Position numbers and translations under genes: made by a program. From NCBI GenBank assembly GCA_030550455.1, contig JAUQPH010000010.1, positions 1 to 57,271 on the forward strand: a stretch of DNA of 57,271 bases, read 5' to 3'. This document shows, one piece after another, positions 34,738 to 42,944 of this stretch (the first letter of the stretch is position 1; each line of letters starts with the position of its first letter). The DNA comes from Thermoproteota archaeon. Its GTDB lineage: Archaea; Thermoproteota; Thermoprotei_A; Sulfolobales; NBVN01. The notes below the pieces were generated by a model, which worked only from the letters and a program-made list of their open reading frames with translations, did no database searches and was not told where the DNA came from.

Positions 34738-35242
34738 GTACCTTCCAATACAGGAGAATTCGGTAGCAGACGTAGGGAATGAACTTTCCTTAGGTAACCT
34801 CAGCTTTATACACAATAGAACCTCCTCACTCGTTTCCCTTAGAGATTTTTTGACCTTAGCTGACCCGCTGGCTATGCTAGCTCTGCTGGCGATAGTAGTA
34901 ATTGCTGTGATGGTTGGTGTTTTTCTGGTCACTGTTTGGTACGGTAGGGACATAGCTTCGTTTGCCAAGCACTACATCTTCATGAAGAAAGTGGTGAGCC
35001 AGCCTGCGGGAGAGATTGTTGAGTACGTATACTCTGGAGTAAAGCTTGTTTTGAGAAGGTACTACTTGAAGTTGAGGGAAACCTTAGGATGTAGGAAGTG
35101 TACTCCTAGGGAACTAATTACGAGGTGCGGCAGAAGCGAGTACGAGGAGTTCGTCCAGCTATATGAGGACGTCGTTTATGGATCTAAAGAGCTGAGTTCA
35201 GATAGTGAAAAAGTTTTGGTGAAACTGAATGATTCCATCTAG
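34721..35242 (+). CDS. Single-pass membrane protein, DUF4129-like, of the MoxR operon
   Basis: This 173-aa protein has a short outside N-terminus and one strong TM helix (~51-72, AMLALLAIVVIAVMVGVFLVTV). Its cytoplasmic region contains CRKCTPRELITRC, then YEEFVQLYEDVVYGS, resembling the DUF4129 pattern (TARE...YE..RY) that accompanies MoxR/DUF58 genes. It overlaps the next gene by 14 nt and is the likely first gene of the operon running to 39016. It probably forms part of a membrane complex with the DUF58 protein. Confidence 0.6.
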   Translation: MSEVIRYLPIQENSVADVGNELSLGNLSFIHNRTSSLVSLRDFLTLADPLAMLALLAIVVIAVMVGVFLVTVWYGRDIASFAKHYIFMKKVVSQPAGEIVEYVYSGVKLVLRRYYLKLRETLGCRKCTPRELITRCGRSEYEEFVQLYEDVVYGSKELSSDSEKVLVKLNDSI

Positions 35243-36170
35243 GACTATAGTTCTATCTATCCTCACTTTATGGTTAGTATTTCTCTCGATCATGCAGATA
35301 CCTTTCATTCAATCACTAGTTGGAGACCCTCCATCACTGTACAATAGGGGTGATGGAGGACTATCAGAGCTTGTTTCCGCGATGACCATATACAGAAAGA
35401 TTAAGGTAGCTAGGAGCATAGATGATGTCTGGACTTATGAACCAGGTTCCTCTATTATGCTCGTGCTTGGTTTAGACTTTTTTCCAAAGGAGTACGAGGT
35501 CCTCCAGCTCTTGAGATGGGTTGAGAGAGGAGGGGTTTTAATAGTGCTAGACGAGTTTACTACTCCGAGACCTCTCCTTGAGAAACTGAACTTAGAAATA
35601 GGGACACTGATTAGCGATGTATCCCTAGGAGAGTGTTATGTGAATGGGTTCAACCGCACTATACTCTTCAACGTCTATAGGGAAGTCTTGGGCGGTGAAC
35701 CTATTTGCTGGGTGGGTAACGTGCCTGTAGCCGCCGAGGTTCGCTACGGTGGTGGTAAAGTGTTGGTGTTTGGAGACTCTAGTATATTCATTAACGAGAT
35801 CCTGCGGTCTAGGTATAGGCAAGCTCACCTATCGTTTGCGCTATCACTGCTAAATCGAGACACTGTAGTGTTTTTTGAGGGTGGACGCTTAGTTACAGAG
35901 GCTTTGTTCTCTCCAAAGGTTCTTGTCGCTATCCCGTACTATGTAGGTAAATTTGCTCAGCACATTGTCCTCGGAGATCCGGCGACTAGTGTCTTTAGGG
36001 TCGTAGTTGCTGGTCTGTTAGCACTCACTTTAATCTCCCCCAGGTCATTAGAGGGTTTGTCCAAGCCGTCAATTCGTAGGAGAAGGAAGAACGCCTTACC
36101 CGAGGTAGATAAATTGTTTAAGGAATCTGTTGAGGATTGGTTGAGCTGGGTGAACAAGCTTGGAAAGTAA
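35229..36170 (+). CDS. Membrane protein with GATase-like lumen (DUF4350-like)
   Basis: This 313-aa protein has an N-terminal TM (~5-25), an outside alpha/beta domain with LVLGLDFFPKEYEVLQLLRW followed by GGVLIVLDEF (~73-108) and KVLVFGDSSIF (~177), then a C-terminal TM (~255-275) and a basic tail. The Rossmann-like domain after one TM is the layout of DUF4350 proteins found beside MoxR and DUF58 genes. No catalytic triad is apparent. Both ends overlap neighbouring genes (14 and 11 nt), so it is translationally coupled. Confidence 0.65.
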   Translation: MIPSRTIVLSILTLWLVFLSIMQIPFIQSLVGDPPSLYNRGDGGLSELVSAMTIYRKIKVARSIDDVWTYEPGSSIMLVLGLDFFPKEYEVLQLLRWVERGGVLIVLDEFTTPRPLLEKLNLEIGTLISDVSLGECYVNGFNRTILFNVYREVLGGEPICWVGNVPVAAEVRYGGGKVLVFGDSSIFINEILRSRYRQAHLSFALSLLNRDTVVFFEGGRLVTEALFSPKVLVAIPYYVGKFAQHIVLGDPATSVFRVVVAGLLALTLISPRSLEGLSKPSIRRRRKNALPEVDKLFKESVEDWLSWVNKLGK

Positions 36171-37101
36171 GGTGCGCGTGTTTTCGTCCGCCATTCGGGA
36201 AGTTATTAACGAAGTCGAGAAAAAGGTGGTAGGGAAGAGAAGAGAGGTAGAGCTTATTCTAGCATCTCTAATGTCTGAAGGACATGTACTCCTAGAAGGA
36301 GTTCCAGGTGTAGCTAAGACTCTACTCGCTAAAACAATATCAAGCGCTCTAGGTCTAGAGTTTAAGAGGGTTCAGTTTACACCAGACATGCTTCCTTCCG
36401 ATATCATAGGAGTGATGGTCTACAACCCTAGGACTTCGGAATTCAGCTTCAGGAAGGGTCCGGTCTTCACGAACATACTTCTAGTAGACGAGATCAATAG
36501 AGCCTCACCAAAGACGCAGTCGGCTTTACTAGAGGCAATGCAGGAGAGGCAGGTAACGGTTGAAGGCGTTACCTACCCTCTCCCGAGGCCGTTCTTAGTG
36601 ATCGCCACTATGAACCCTATCGAAATCGAGGGTACGTTCCCGCTATCGGAAGCACAAGTAGATAGGTTCTTGGCGAAAATAGAGATCGGCTACCCATCTT
36701 TAAGTGAGACCGTATCTATTCTCGACAGATATTACGAGATAGTGTCAGACCCTATAAAGCCTGTTATCGACCTTAATAGCGTGCTGAACCTTATTGAGAT
36801 AGTCAAGAACATCACTGTTGACCAAAACGTGAAGAAGTATATCTCGGCAATAGTGCAGACAACAAGAGAGCACCCTATGGTGAGACTTGGTGCGTCCCCG
36901 AGAGGCGCTATAGCTATGTACCTACTTTCGAAGGCTATAGCCATCATGAGGGGTCGCGACTATGTCACACCCGATGACGTAAAGTACGTTGCGTACCCTA
37001 CACTATCCCATAGGATCATTCTGAAAACGGAAGCGAGAATCTCAGGAATTAAAGTCAGTGATGTCATAGCCGACGTGTTAGAGAGGGTGGAAGTTCCCTG
37101 A
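36160..37101 (+). CDS. moxR: MoxR-family AAA+ ATPase
   Basis: This is a 313-aa AAA+ protein. Walker A is GVPGVAKT (~47-54) and Walker B is LLVDEINRA (~109), followed by LLEAMQERQVTVEG and sensor 1 TMNPIE. This is a standard MoxR chaperone-like ATPase that works with DUF58/vWA membrane proteins on extracytoplasmic or metal-enzyme maturation. The TTG start overlaps the preceding stop by 11 nt, and its own stop (TGA) overlaps a CTG that may start the DUF58 gene. Confidence 0.95.
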   Translation: MESKVRVFSSAIREVINEVEKKVVGKRREVELILASLMSEGHVLLEGVPGVAKTLLAKTISSALGLEFKRVQFTPDMLPSDIIGVMVYNPRTSEFSFRKGPVFTNILLVDEINRASPKTQSALLEAMQERQVTVEGVTYPLPRPFLVIATMNPIEIEGTFPLSEAQVDRFLAKIEIGYPSLSETVSILDRYYEIVSDPIKPVIDLNSVLNLIEIVKNITVDQNVKKYISAIVQTTREHPMVRLGASPRGAIAMYLLSKAIAIMRGRDYVTPDDVKYVAYPTLSHRIILKTEARISGIKVSDVIADVLERVEVP

Positions 37102-38354
37102 GAATCACCTTCAGAGGTTTATCGGTAGCTATAGCAGCTTTATCACTGCTACTACTCAGCTTCAAAGTAGAGAGCGTGGTTCTACTAACACTATCGCTGT
37201 CGATAATACTACTCCTATACTACGACTACCACCAAGCCCTAGATTCGGAAAAAGCTGTTGGAAGTATCTCGATAATGCGTGAAAGCACTAAAGTAGCTAC
37301 AGAACTTGAGGAGGTCGAAGTTAGAGTCTTCGTGGAGAACTCTAGCCATAGAGACATGGCCCTATCGGAAGTAGTTGACCTAGCGCCCGAATTCCTAGCT
37401 TTAAGCGGAAAGCCCTCGGCTACCGTAATGCTCCCAAAAGGTACTACCGCCATGTTTTCTTACAGAGTAAGACCCCTCTTGCCGGGAAGCTACGTTTTTA
37501 GAGATGTCGAAGTACGTGCTTTCGGCCCTCTAGGTTTCTTCATGACTCAAACCCGCGTCAACTGTCCAACAACCCTCACCGTTCTACCCTACTATAGTGG
37601 CGTTGGAGTACCCCTAAAGAGCGTGGAGAGACTTTGGGGTCTATTAATACGTGGTAAAGCCACTGGAGGCATGTACGATCTAGCTGATTTCCGAGAATAC
37701 AGTCCTGGAGATGACTACAGAAAGATCGTGTGGAAAGCCTACGCACGCACTGGAAGGTTATACGTAAGAGAAGACTTTGGCGAGGTTAAAGCTAGGGTTC
37801 TTCTCGTCTTAGATGTCAGAGCTTGGGATTGGAACCTTGGAAACCCACCCAATACTCTAGCCTCGATAGAGCTGAGAACACTGCGCTCTCTAGTTTCAAG
37901 CTTAGCAAGACACGGTGTTCCGGTGGACCTAGCTGTTTGCTGTAGTGCTACAGCAAAAGTCGTTAGGAGCGCTACCGAAGATGTTGCGAAAGCCCTTGTC
38001 GATATATTCTCTTATGTGACACCACGCTGCTACTGCTCATCTCACATGGGTATATACGCTAGCGTCCCTTCGTATATGGGTAGGCAGATCTCAGACTACG
38101 CAGCTGTAATTCTAGTTGCTAACCCTATTTCTCTAGCTTCCGAAAGCCCCGCTAGGTTTACTGAGCTAGTCGAGGCTTTTGGAGGTAGGCTTAGAGTACT
38201 TATACCTAGGTTCGAGTACGAACACTACGTCGATCGAAACGATATCGAGAGGCTTTACAGTGTTCTATCAAACATCTTAGAGAGAGCTGGTGGAACTCTA
38301 GAGCTTAGTGAAGAAAGTTTGGTACTGCACTACACAAAAGGGAGTAAGAAGTGA
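37098..38354 (+). CDS. DUF58 membrane protein, probable CTG start
   Basis: This is a DUF58 family partner of MoxR. Two N-terminal TM helices are followed by an outside beta domain and the DUF58 core with YSPGDDYRKIVWKAYART (~207-224) and a vWA-like VLLVLDVRAWDW. The first standard start (GTG 37176) removes the first TM helix. Upstream the frame continues RITFRGLSVAIAALSLLLLS back to CTG at 37098, which overlaps the moxR stop as CTGA. I favour the CTG because the two-helix N-terminus is normal for the family; if wrong, the start is 37176. Its stop overlaps the next gene by 4 nt. Confidence 0.82.
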   Translation: MRITFRGLSVAIAALSLLLLSFKVESVVLLTLSLSIILLLYYDYHQALDSEKAVGSISIMRESTKVATELEEVEVRVFVENSSHRDMALSEVVDLAPEFLALSGKPSATVMLPKGTTAMFSYRVRPLLPGSYVFRDVEVRAFGPLGFFMTQTRVNCPTTLTVLPYYSGVGVPLKSVERLWGLLIRGKATGGMYDLADFREYSPGDDYRKIVWKAYARTGRLYVREDFGEVKARVLLVLDVRAWDWNLGNPPNTLASIELRTLRSLVSSLARHGVPVDLAVCCSATAKVVRSATEDVAKALVDIFSYVTPRCYCSSHMGIYASVPSYMGRQISDYAAVILVANPISLASESPARFTELVEAFGGRLRVLIPRFEYEHYVDRNDIERLYSVLSNILERAGGTLELSEESLVLHYTKGSKK

Positions 38355-39016
38355 GTATAGTAGAGCTAGTACCTTACCTCGTCTTCATCCCGCTTTCCGC
38401 TTTAGCTACTTATGCTACACGAAGAGACGTCGTTCCTATAACAGCAGCTGTTCTTACAGCATTCTACGCCTCCATAGGTAACGCTGGCTTATCAGTAGTA
38501 TCGGCTTTAACTGTAGTGTTCTACTCTCTCATAAAAATCTCCTTAGCTAAGCCTACTAGAGCGAGAAAAGTTGTATTAATGAAGCTTAAGTACGTGCTCG
38601 TTGTTTTTACGGTCTTAGCGTCTTCAATTTTAGTAGCGTACGTAGCTTTAGGCTCAGCTATTTCTATGTCTCCGACGGAGAGCCGTGTACTAGCTGTGGT
38701 TATAGTCGTGCTATTATACTCGTTAATGAGTACTGCCGTAGTCCCCAAGCTGTTAGCTTTGGTTAATTTCAAGCTGTGGCAAGCTGTAAGAATAGACTCT
38801 GTTGAGGACCTCTTTTGGAAGCTAGGAGTGTTCCTAGGAGGCATAGCGATGTTTGCGAATACTGTATTCCATGGGGTCCTAGGTCTAGTGTTGATGCTGA
38901 TATATGTAACAGCTTTTCTTGCTACCCAAAGGCGTAGATTCCCTATACTAAGAATAACTGTGTCAATAGTTGCTGCCACAGGAGCTGTAATTACGTACTT
39001 AACTGGCTATACATAA
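38351..39016 (+). CDS. Polytopic membrane protein closing the MoxR operon
   Basis: This 221-aa protein has about seven hydrophobic segments and no recognised catalytic motif. The start (GTG) overlaps the DUF58 stop by 4 nt. Small integral membrane genes of unknown function are common at the end of MoxR-DUF58 operons. It probably belongs to the same membrane complex; that is inference. Confidence 0.7.
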   Translation: MSIVELVPYLVFIPLSALATYATRRDVVPITAAVLTAFYASIGNAGLSVVSALTVVFYSLIKISLAKPTRARKVVLMKLKYVLVVFTVLASSILVAYVALGSAISMSPTESRVLAVVIVVLLYSLMSTAVVPKLLALVNFKLWQAVRIDSVEDLFWKLGVFLGGIAMFANTVFHGVLGLVLMLIYVTAFLATQRRRFPILRITVSIVAATGAVITYLTGYT

Positions 39017-39165
39017 CTCCGCTCCGATCGGAAATTACTCGCTTCCTATCGTAAGACTCTTGCCCGAGAGGTCGCTACCATCTACACGAATCGTAGTAAA
39101 GCTCGTGTCGAGCCCGTAGAGATGTCCTTAAAAGCAGAAAGATAGAAACTCTAGATGGTGAGCTA

Positions 39166-40545
39166 ATGAGGAGGTATATAGCTGTGCTTCTGCTTGCTGC
39201 GGTCGCAGTCTTCGGGGGTTTGATAGCTTATGTAAGCCTAACCTACTTCCCTCAAACGACCCAAACAGCTCAACAACCTAGAGAAGTAACTCTAGTAGTC
39301 ATTACACGGCTAGCACCAGACGAGGGAGAAGCTTTACGTAAGATATTCCTGAATAGTAGTGTAGCTCGCGAGTATGGAATAAAGGACGTAATGTTCTTAA
39401 AGGAAGATGTATCGAAGTGGCCCATATACGCTGAAGAAGGTAGAGCCGATGTTTTCTTTATCGGTGGCTACTCTCTCTACAAGGACCTATGTGAGAAGGG
39501 GTACTTAAAGCCGATCACAGATAGAGAGCTGATCGAAATCATCTCGAGCTTAAGCGTGGAAACCTATAGGCTTCCTAACGGGAGCGTATGCTTCGTGGCC
39601 GCTGCGAGAACGGTCTTTAGCTACACGATCAACTCCGACTTCCTTAAAAAGTACGGACTCGAACCACCACGAACTTGGGGTGACCTTCTCCTGCCGAAGT
39701 ACTCAATACCTCTACTTTATGGTGAGAGTATGGCCTCATTCCCGAAGCCGACTAAGAGTACTACTTCCGCTAGAACCATACAGATGATACTTCAGAAGTA
39801 CGGATGGGAGAGAGGGTGGGTGCTCCTAACTATCATCGGGGCCAACTCTTACATAGTGGAAAGCTCAGAAAGAGCTAGAGATGATGTCGCACTGGGGATA
39901 GCGGGTCTAGCACCAACAGTCTTAGTGTACGGCATTAGAGCGGGAGAGCTAAGTGGTGGTAAAGCAGTGTTTTATCCGGCACAAGGCGAGGTCTTGCCCG
40001 ACGTAAGCCCGGTAGCTGTAGCTAAGAACTCTAAGAACGAGCGTGAAGCTATAGCCTTCGTGAAGTGGTTATTGAGTGCCGAAGGTCAGAAAGCTCTCGC
40101 AGAACTCTTCTACTACCTACCGTATGTAAAGCCTGAGGGGACTCAACTAGAGGGGTTGTACGAGGCTCTATCTGTTAACATGTTTAACTACGACCCGGAG
40201 GATGCTGCCTTGTGGGAGAGAGCTGTTGTTTACTACTTCGAAGCTGCTATAGCAGATCCTGATGCGAACACGATCCTAAAGAGGGTTTGGTCTCTAGCGG
40301 TAGACCTCTACACGAAAGGCAGACTAAACGAGGTAGAGCTACTTGAAATAGCGCATAGACTGGGAGCACCACTCACTATAAGTATAGGTGGAGAGTCAAG
40401 AGTGTTCTCCAAGAGTCTCGCTATAGAGTTGAACAAGCTAGTAGCTGAAGACCCAGCTTTCAGGTCTGAGTTCTACGACTCAGTAAAAGCAGCTGCTATT
40501 GCTAGGTACAGCGCAATACTTAGCGAGCTACAGAGTAGAACGTAA
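39166..40545 (+). CDS. ABC-type solute-binding protein, membrane-anchored
   Basis: This is a 459-aa type 2 binding protein with an N-terminal TM/signal (~4-28), a short TQTAQQ-rich spacer and the binding domain. It is paralogous to the protein at 26020-27666: VTLVVITRLAPDEG, ARYG/AREYGI, the TIIGANS-type stretch and the C-terminal arrangement all correspond. It lacks the long Thr/Pro linker. ATG is preceded by GGTGA 4 nt upstream and a TTAAAA box near 39130. The permease gene starts immediately after its stop (0 nt), so the two form an importer for an unknown, possibly anionic or metal-complex, cargo. Confidence 0.88.
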   Translation: MRRYIAVLLLAAVAVFGGLIAYVSLTYFPQTTQTAQQPREVTLVVITRLAPDEGEALRKIFLNSSVAREYGIKDVMFLKEDVSKWPIYAEEGRADVFFIGGYSLYKDLCEKGYLKPITDRELIEIISSLSVETYRLPNGSVCFVAAARTVFSYTINSDFLKKYGLEPPRTWGDLLLPKYSIPLLYGESMASFPKPTKSTTSARTIQMILQKYGWERGWVLLTIIGANSYIVESSERARDDVALGIAGLAPTVLVYGIRAGELSGGKAVFYPAQGEVLPDVSPVAVAKNSKNEREAIAFVKWLLSAEGQKALAELFYYLPYVKPEGTQLEGLYEALSVNMFNYDPEDAALWERAVVYYFEAAIADPDANTILKRVWSLAVDLYTKGRLNEVELLEIAHRLGAPLTISIGGESRVFSKSLAIELNKLVAEDPAFRSEFYDSVKAAAIARYSAILSELQSRT

Positions 40546-42333
40546 ATGATAGACAGCTTGCGGTTAATGGCGCTGATCCCGATATGCTTTGTATCCGTAT
40601 TTCTACTAGCCCCGCTCGCATCTCTCGCGGGTCTCATAGCTGGAAACCCTCTTGCGGGCATTCGGTACCTAGGTATAAAGATCCCTCCCGAAGGGGAACT
40701 ACTGAGAGTATACGAACTACCTGAAACCAAGGTAGTAGCCTTTACGGGCTTAGATTTCGGACCGACAGCGAATACTATCCTACTTGCTCTCACGGTTTCT
40801 TCAGTTACAGTCCTACTAGCAATACTTTCTGCTACAGCATGCCTAGGGATCGGGGGTAAGCTGAGAGTTTTCGTTGGCTACGTGTTACCCTTTCTTGCCT
40901 CTGTGCCAACGCCCTTCATTTCTGCTTACGCCATAACACACCTATTTCATAGAGAATTCGGAATATTGAGTAGGATAGCGGAGTACTTGATAGGGTATAG
41001 AGTCACTTTCGAGGGAATTGCCGGTGTTTTTGTTTACCAGGTACTGAGCCTGTACCCACTATCTCACCTCGTTTTAATGACCTACATAGACCTCATAGAC
41101 AGGAATATCGTAGACGCTGCCAGTAATCTCGGTGCTAAAGGTACTAGAGTAATAAAGAGTATAGTGATACCCCTGTCTAAACCAGCCATTATCGTCAGCT
41201 GGACTCTTACCTTTGTTTTATCGTGTGAGGACCTATCTGGACCAGTCGCTTTTAGTAGGTATAACTCCGCTAGAAACCTGATGGCTTACATAGCATACTA
41301 CGACTTCATATCAGAGTATGGGTATACGGTAAGCATGAGGTCGGTTACTTACGTAGTAGTCCTCTCACTCATGGCGTCCACGATCTTCACAGCCTTCTGG
41401 AAGAACCTTAGAGCTTATAGGTACCCGGTTGTGTCAACTAGGTCTACAGTAGTAGAAATAGGTCGCTTGAAAATAGTTACCACTGCTATAACCATAGTGC
41501 TTCAAGCTGTATCTCTACTACCCAAGGTTGTAGCCATAGCCTACTCTATTACCGACGGGTGGTACGGGTACGTCACTCCAAGAGGACTGACCCTAAATAA
41601 CTACGTAACTGTGTTCACTAACGCTTACTATGTGCGGTCCTTGCTAAATACCGTTGTCTACAGCACTCTCTCTGTAGCTCTAATGATGTTTATAGCTTCC
41701 ATATCTACTTACGTAAGCTTGCGGTTTGGGACTATTCTCTCACCAATAATTGAGGCACTAACGGCTCTTCCAATAGTCATCCCGGGGATAGCCGTGGGAA
41801 TAGGCTACTTCGTGATGTTTCATGAAGCATTCAAGGGAATCCCCCTTCTTGACCCACTAACTAATCCGGCACCATACTTGGTCTTAGCGTACGCATCTAG
41901 GAGGATAACTTACGCTGCGCGCCCTCTATCTGCCGCCATCCAAAAGATATCTAGGAACATGGAGGAACAAGCACTAAACCTAGGGGCAGGTCAGGGACTA
42001 GTAATCAGGACGATTACTTTACCTCTAGTATCAAACGCCTTTATTGTAGCAACTTTTCTAGCTTCAATACACTCTTCAACAGAGTTTAGCGTATCGCTGG
42101 TACTAGCAGGAGGTTACGGTATTTCAGCATCTCACCCCGTTCCCGTAGTTCCCGTAGTCGTGAACATGCTGACATATAATCCGGCTTCTATTCACGTGGC
42201 TTCAGCTCTACTCATGTCAGCAGTACTCATCTCAGCTACGGTCTCAGTCGCTCTAGCATTAGTAATGCTTAAGTTAGTGTCCGGACTCAAGTGGGGGAAC
42301 CTCTTGAGCGGTCTCGGGTTGAGCGGTACCTAG
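40546..42333 (+). CDS. ABC permease with two fused transmembrane units (FbpB/PotB-like)
   Basis: This 595-aa protein holds two BPD_transp_1 domains. Each has a cytoplasmic EAA loop: VDAASNLGAKGTRVIKSI (~189) and EEQALNLGAGQGLVIRTI (~470). About 12 TM helices are visible. Such fused permeases are typical of iron(III)- or phosphonate-type importers using one polypeptide for both pore halves. The cognate ATP-binding subunit is not encoded in this window, so it must be elsewhere or shared. It is directly coupled to the binding protein gene. Confidence 0.9.
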   Translation: MIDSLRLMALIPICFVSVFLLAPLASLAGLIAGNPLAGIRYLGIKIPPEGELLRVYELPETKVVAFTGLDFGPTANTILLALTVSSVTVLLAILSATACLGIGGKLRVFVGYVLPFLASVPTPFISAYAITHLFHREFGILSRIAEYLIGYRVTFEGIAGVFVYQVLSLYPLSHLVLMTYIDLIDRNIVDAASNLGAKGTRVIKSIVIPLSKPAIIVSWTLTFVLSCEDLSGPVAFSRYNSARNLMAYIAYYDFISEYGYTVSMRSVTYVVVLSLMASTIFTAFWKNLRAYRYPVVSTRSTVVEIGRLKIVTTAITIVLQAVSLLPKVVAIAYSITDGWYGYVTPRGLTLNNYVTVFTNAYYVRSLLNTVVYSTLSVALMMFIASISTYVSLRFGTILSPIIEALTALPIVIPGIAVGIGYFVMFHEAFKGIPLLDPLTNPAPYLVLAYASRRITYAARPLSAAIQKISRNMEEQALNLGAGQGLVIRTITLPLVSNAFIVATFLASIHSSTEFSVSLVLAGGYGISASHPVPVVPVVVNMLTYNPASIHVASALLMSAVLISATVSVALALVMLKLVSGLKWGNLLSGLGLSGT

Positions 42334-42420
42334 CCGATGAAGTGCTACACCTCAAACCTCTCAAGTTACTCAACATCTTGAACGACAATAACGCACTTTA
42401 CTCTTTACTACACGGGAGAA

Positions 42421-42432
42421 GTTTATATATTC
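42421..42432 (+). promoter_or_regulatory. TATA box of the small RHH-like gene
   Basis: GTTTATATATTC lies 24-35 bp before the GTG at 42456. This is textbook spacing for a leaderless archaeal transcript and decides that start over the longer frame beginning inside the permease gene. Confidence 0.65.
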
Positions 42433-42455
42433 TGACTAAACATATATTAGACTTG

Positions 42456-42632
42456 GTGTATAAATTGACTATCACGATTTCACTAAGCGATAGAGTAGCT
42501 GAACTACTCGAAAGAGTAGCTGGAGAGCTAGAGGTCCTCATTGGGAGGAGACCAAGTTATGAAGAAGTTATAGAGCTTCTTCTGACCAGGCTTGACATCG
42601 TAAGCGTGCTTCCAACTGATGTGTGGTACTAG
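42456..42632 (+). CDS. Small RHH-type (VapB-like) DNA-binding protein
   Basis: This 58-aa protein reads YKLTITISLSDRVAELLERV, then PSYEEVIELLLTRLD. A basic/hydrophobic strand followed by two helices is the ribbon-helix-helix antitoxin pattern. The frame is open back into the permease gene (42291), but a TATA box at 42421-42432 points to a leaderless start here. No PIN-domain or other toxin gene follows, so it may be an orphan antitoxin or small repressor. A T-run at 42677-42682 likely terminates it. Confidence 0.65.
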   Translation: MYKLTITISLSDRVAELLERVAGELEVLIGRRPSYEEVIELLLTRLDIVSVLPTDVWY

Positions 42633-42676
42633 CTTACTTTTCAATCTTAAATTCTACTTAAATTCTACAGCAGTAC

Positions 42677-42682
42677 TTTTTT
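42677..42682 (+). terminator. T6 terminator after the RHH-like gene
   Basis: TTTTTT about 45 bp after the stop, in an A+T-rich stretch, fits archaeal intrinsic termination. Confidence 0.4.
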
Positions 42683-42717
42683 AAGTAACTCTCGATGACG
42701 ATAAACAGATGAGGTTG

Positions 42718-42909
42718 TTATCCGCTGGAGTTTCGTGAACTTGTAAGCTCTTTTAGCAAGCCTAGAGCACTACTCAAAAAGATCAAGCCCGAGGTTAGTG
42801 AGAGAAGGGACGGTATGTACCTCTCTATGTAGGCAAACCATATCGATAACGCGAAGAAAGATATCGAAGAAGCTAGGAGTACTGATGAAGCGATCCGACC
42901 GATTTTCAA
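42718..42909 (-). CDS. Small two-helix membrane protein
   Basis: This 63-aa protein has two hydrophobic helices (~8-27 and ~31-52) and a polar tail. It lies 35 bp behind the MATE gene on the same strand and may be co-transcribed with it. I do not recognise the family. Composition and context make it plausible but unproven. Confidence 0.5.
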   Translation of the reverse strand: MKIGRIASSVLLASSISFFALSIWFAYIERYIPSLLSLTSGLIFLSSALGLLKELTSSRNSSG

Positions 42910-42944
42910 ACTCTCTACCCCACTAGGTCCTTCTTTTAGCTATA

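Noticed and set aside
38521-38979. 152-codon minus-strand frame opposite the MoxR-operon membrane gene
   Set aside because: Shadow frame; the plus-strand gene is translationally coupled and has clear membrane helices.
42291-42455. N-terminal extension of the RHH-like frame starting inside the permease gene
   Set aside because: A TATA box at 42421-42432 gives a leaderless start at 42456; the extension is a shadow of the permease 3' end plus leader.
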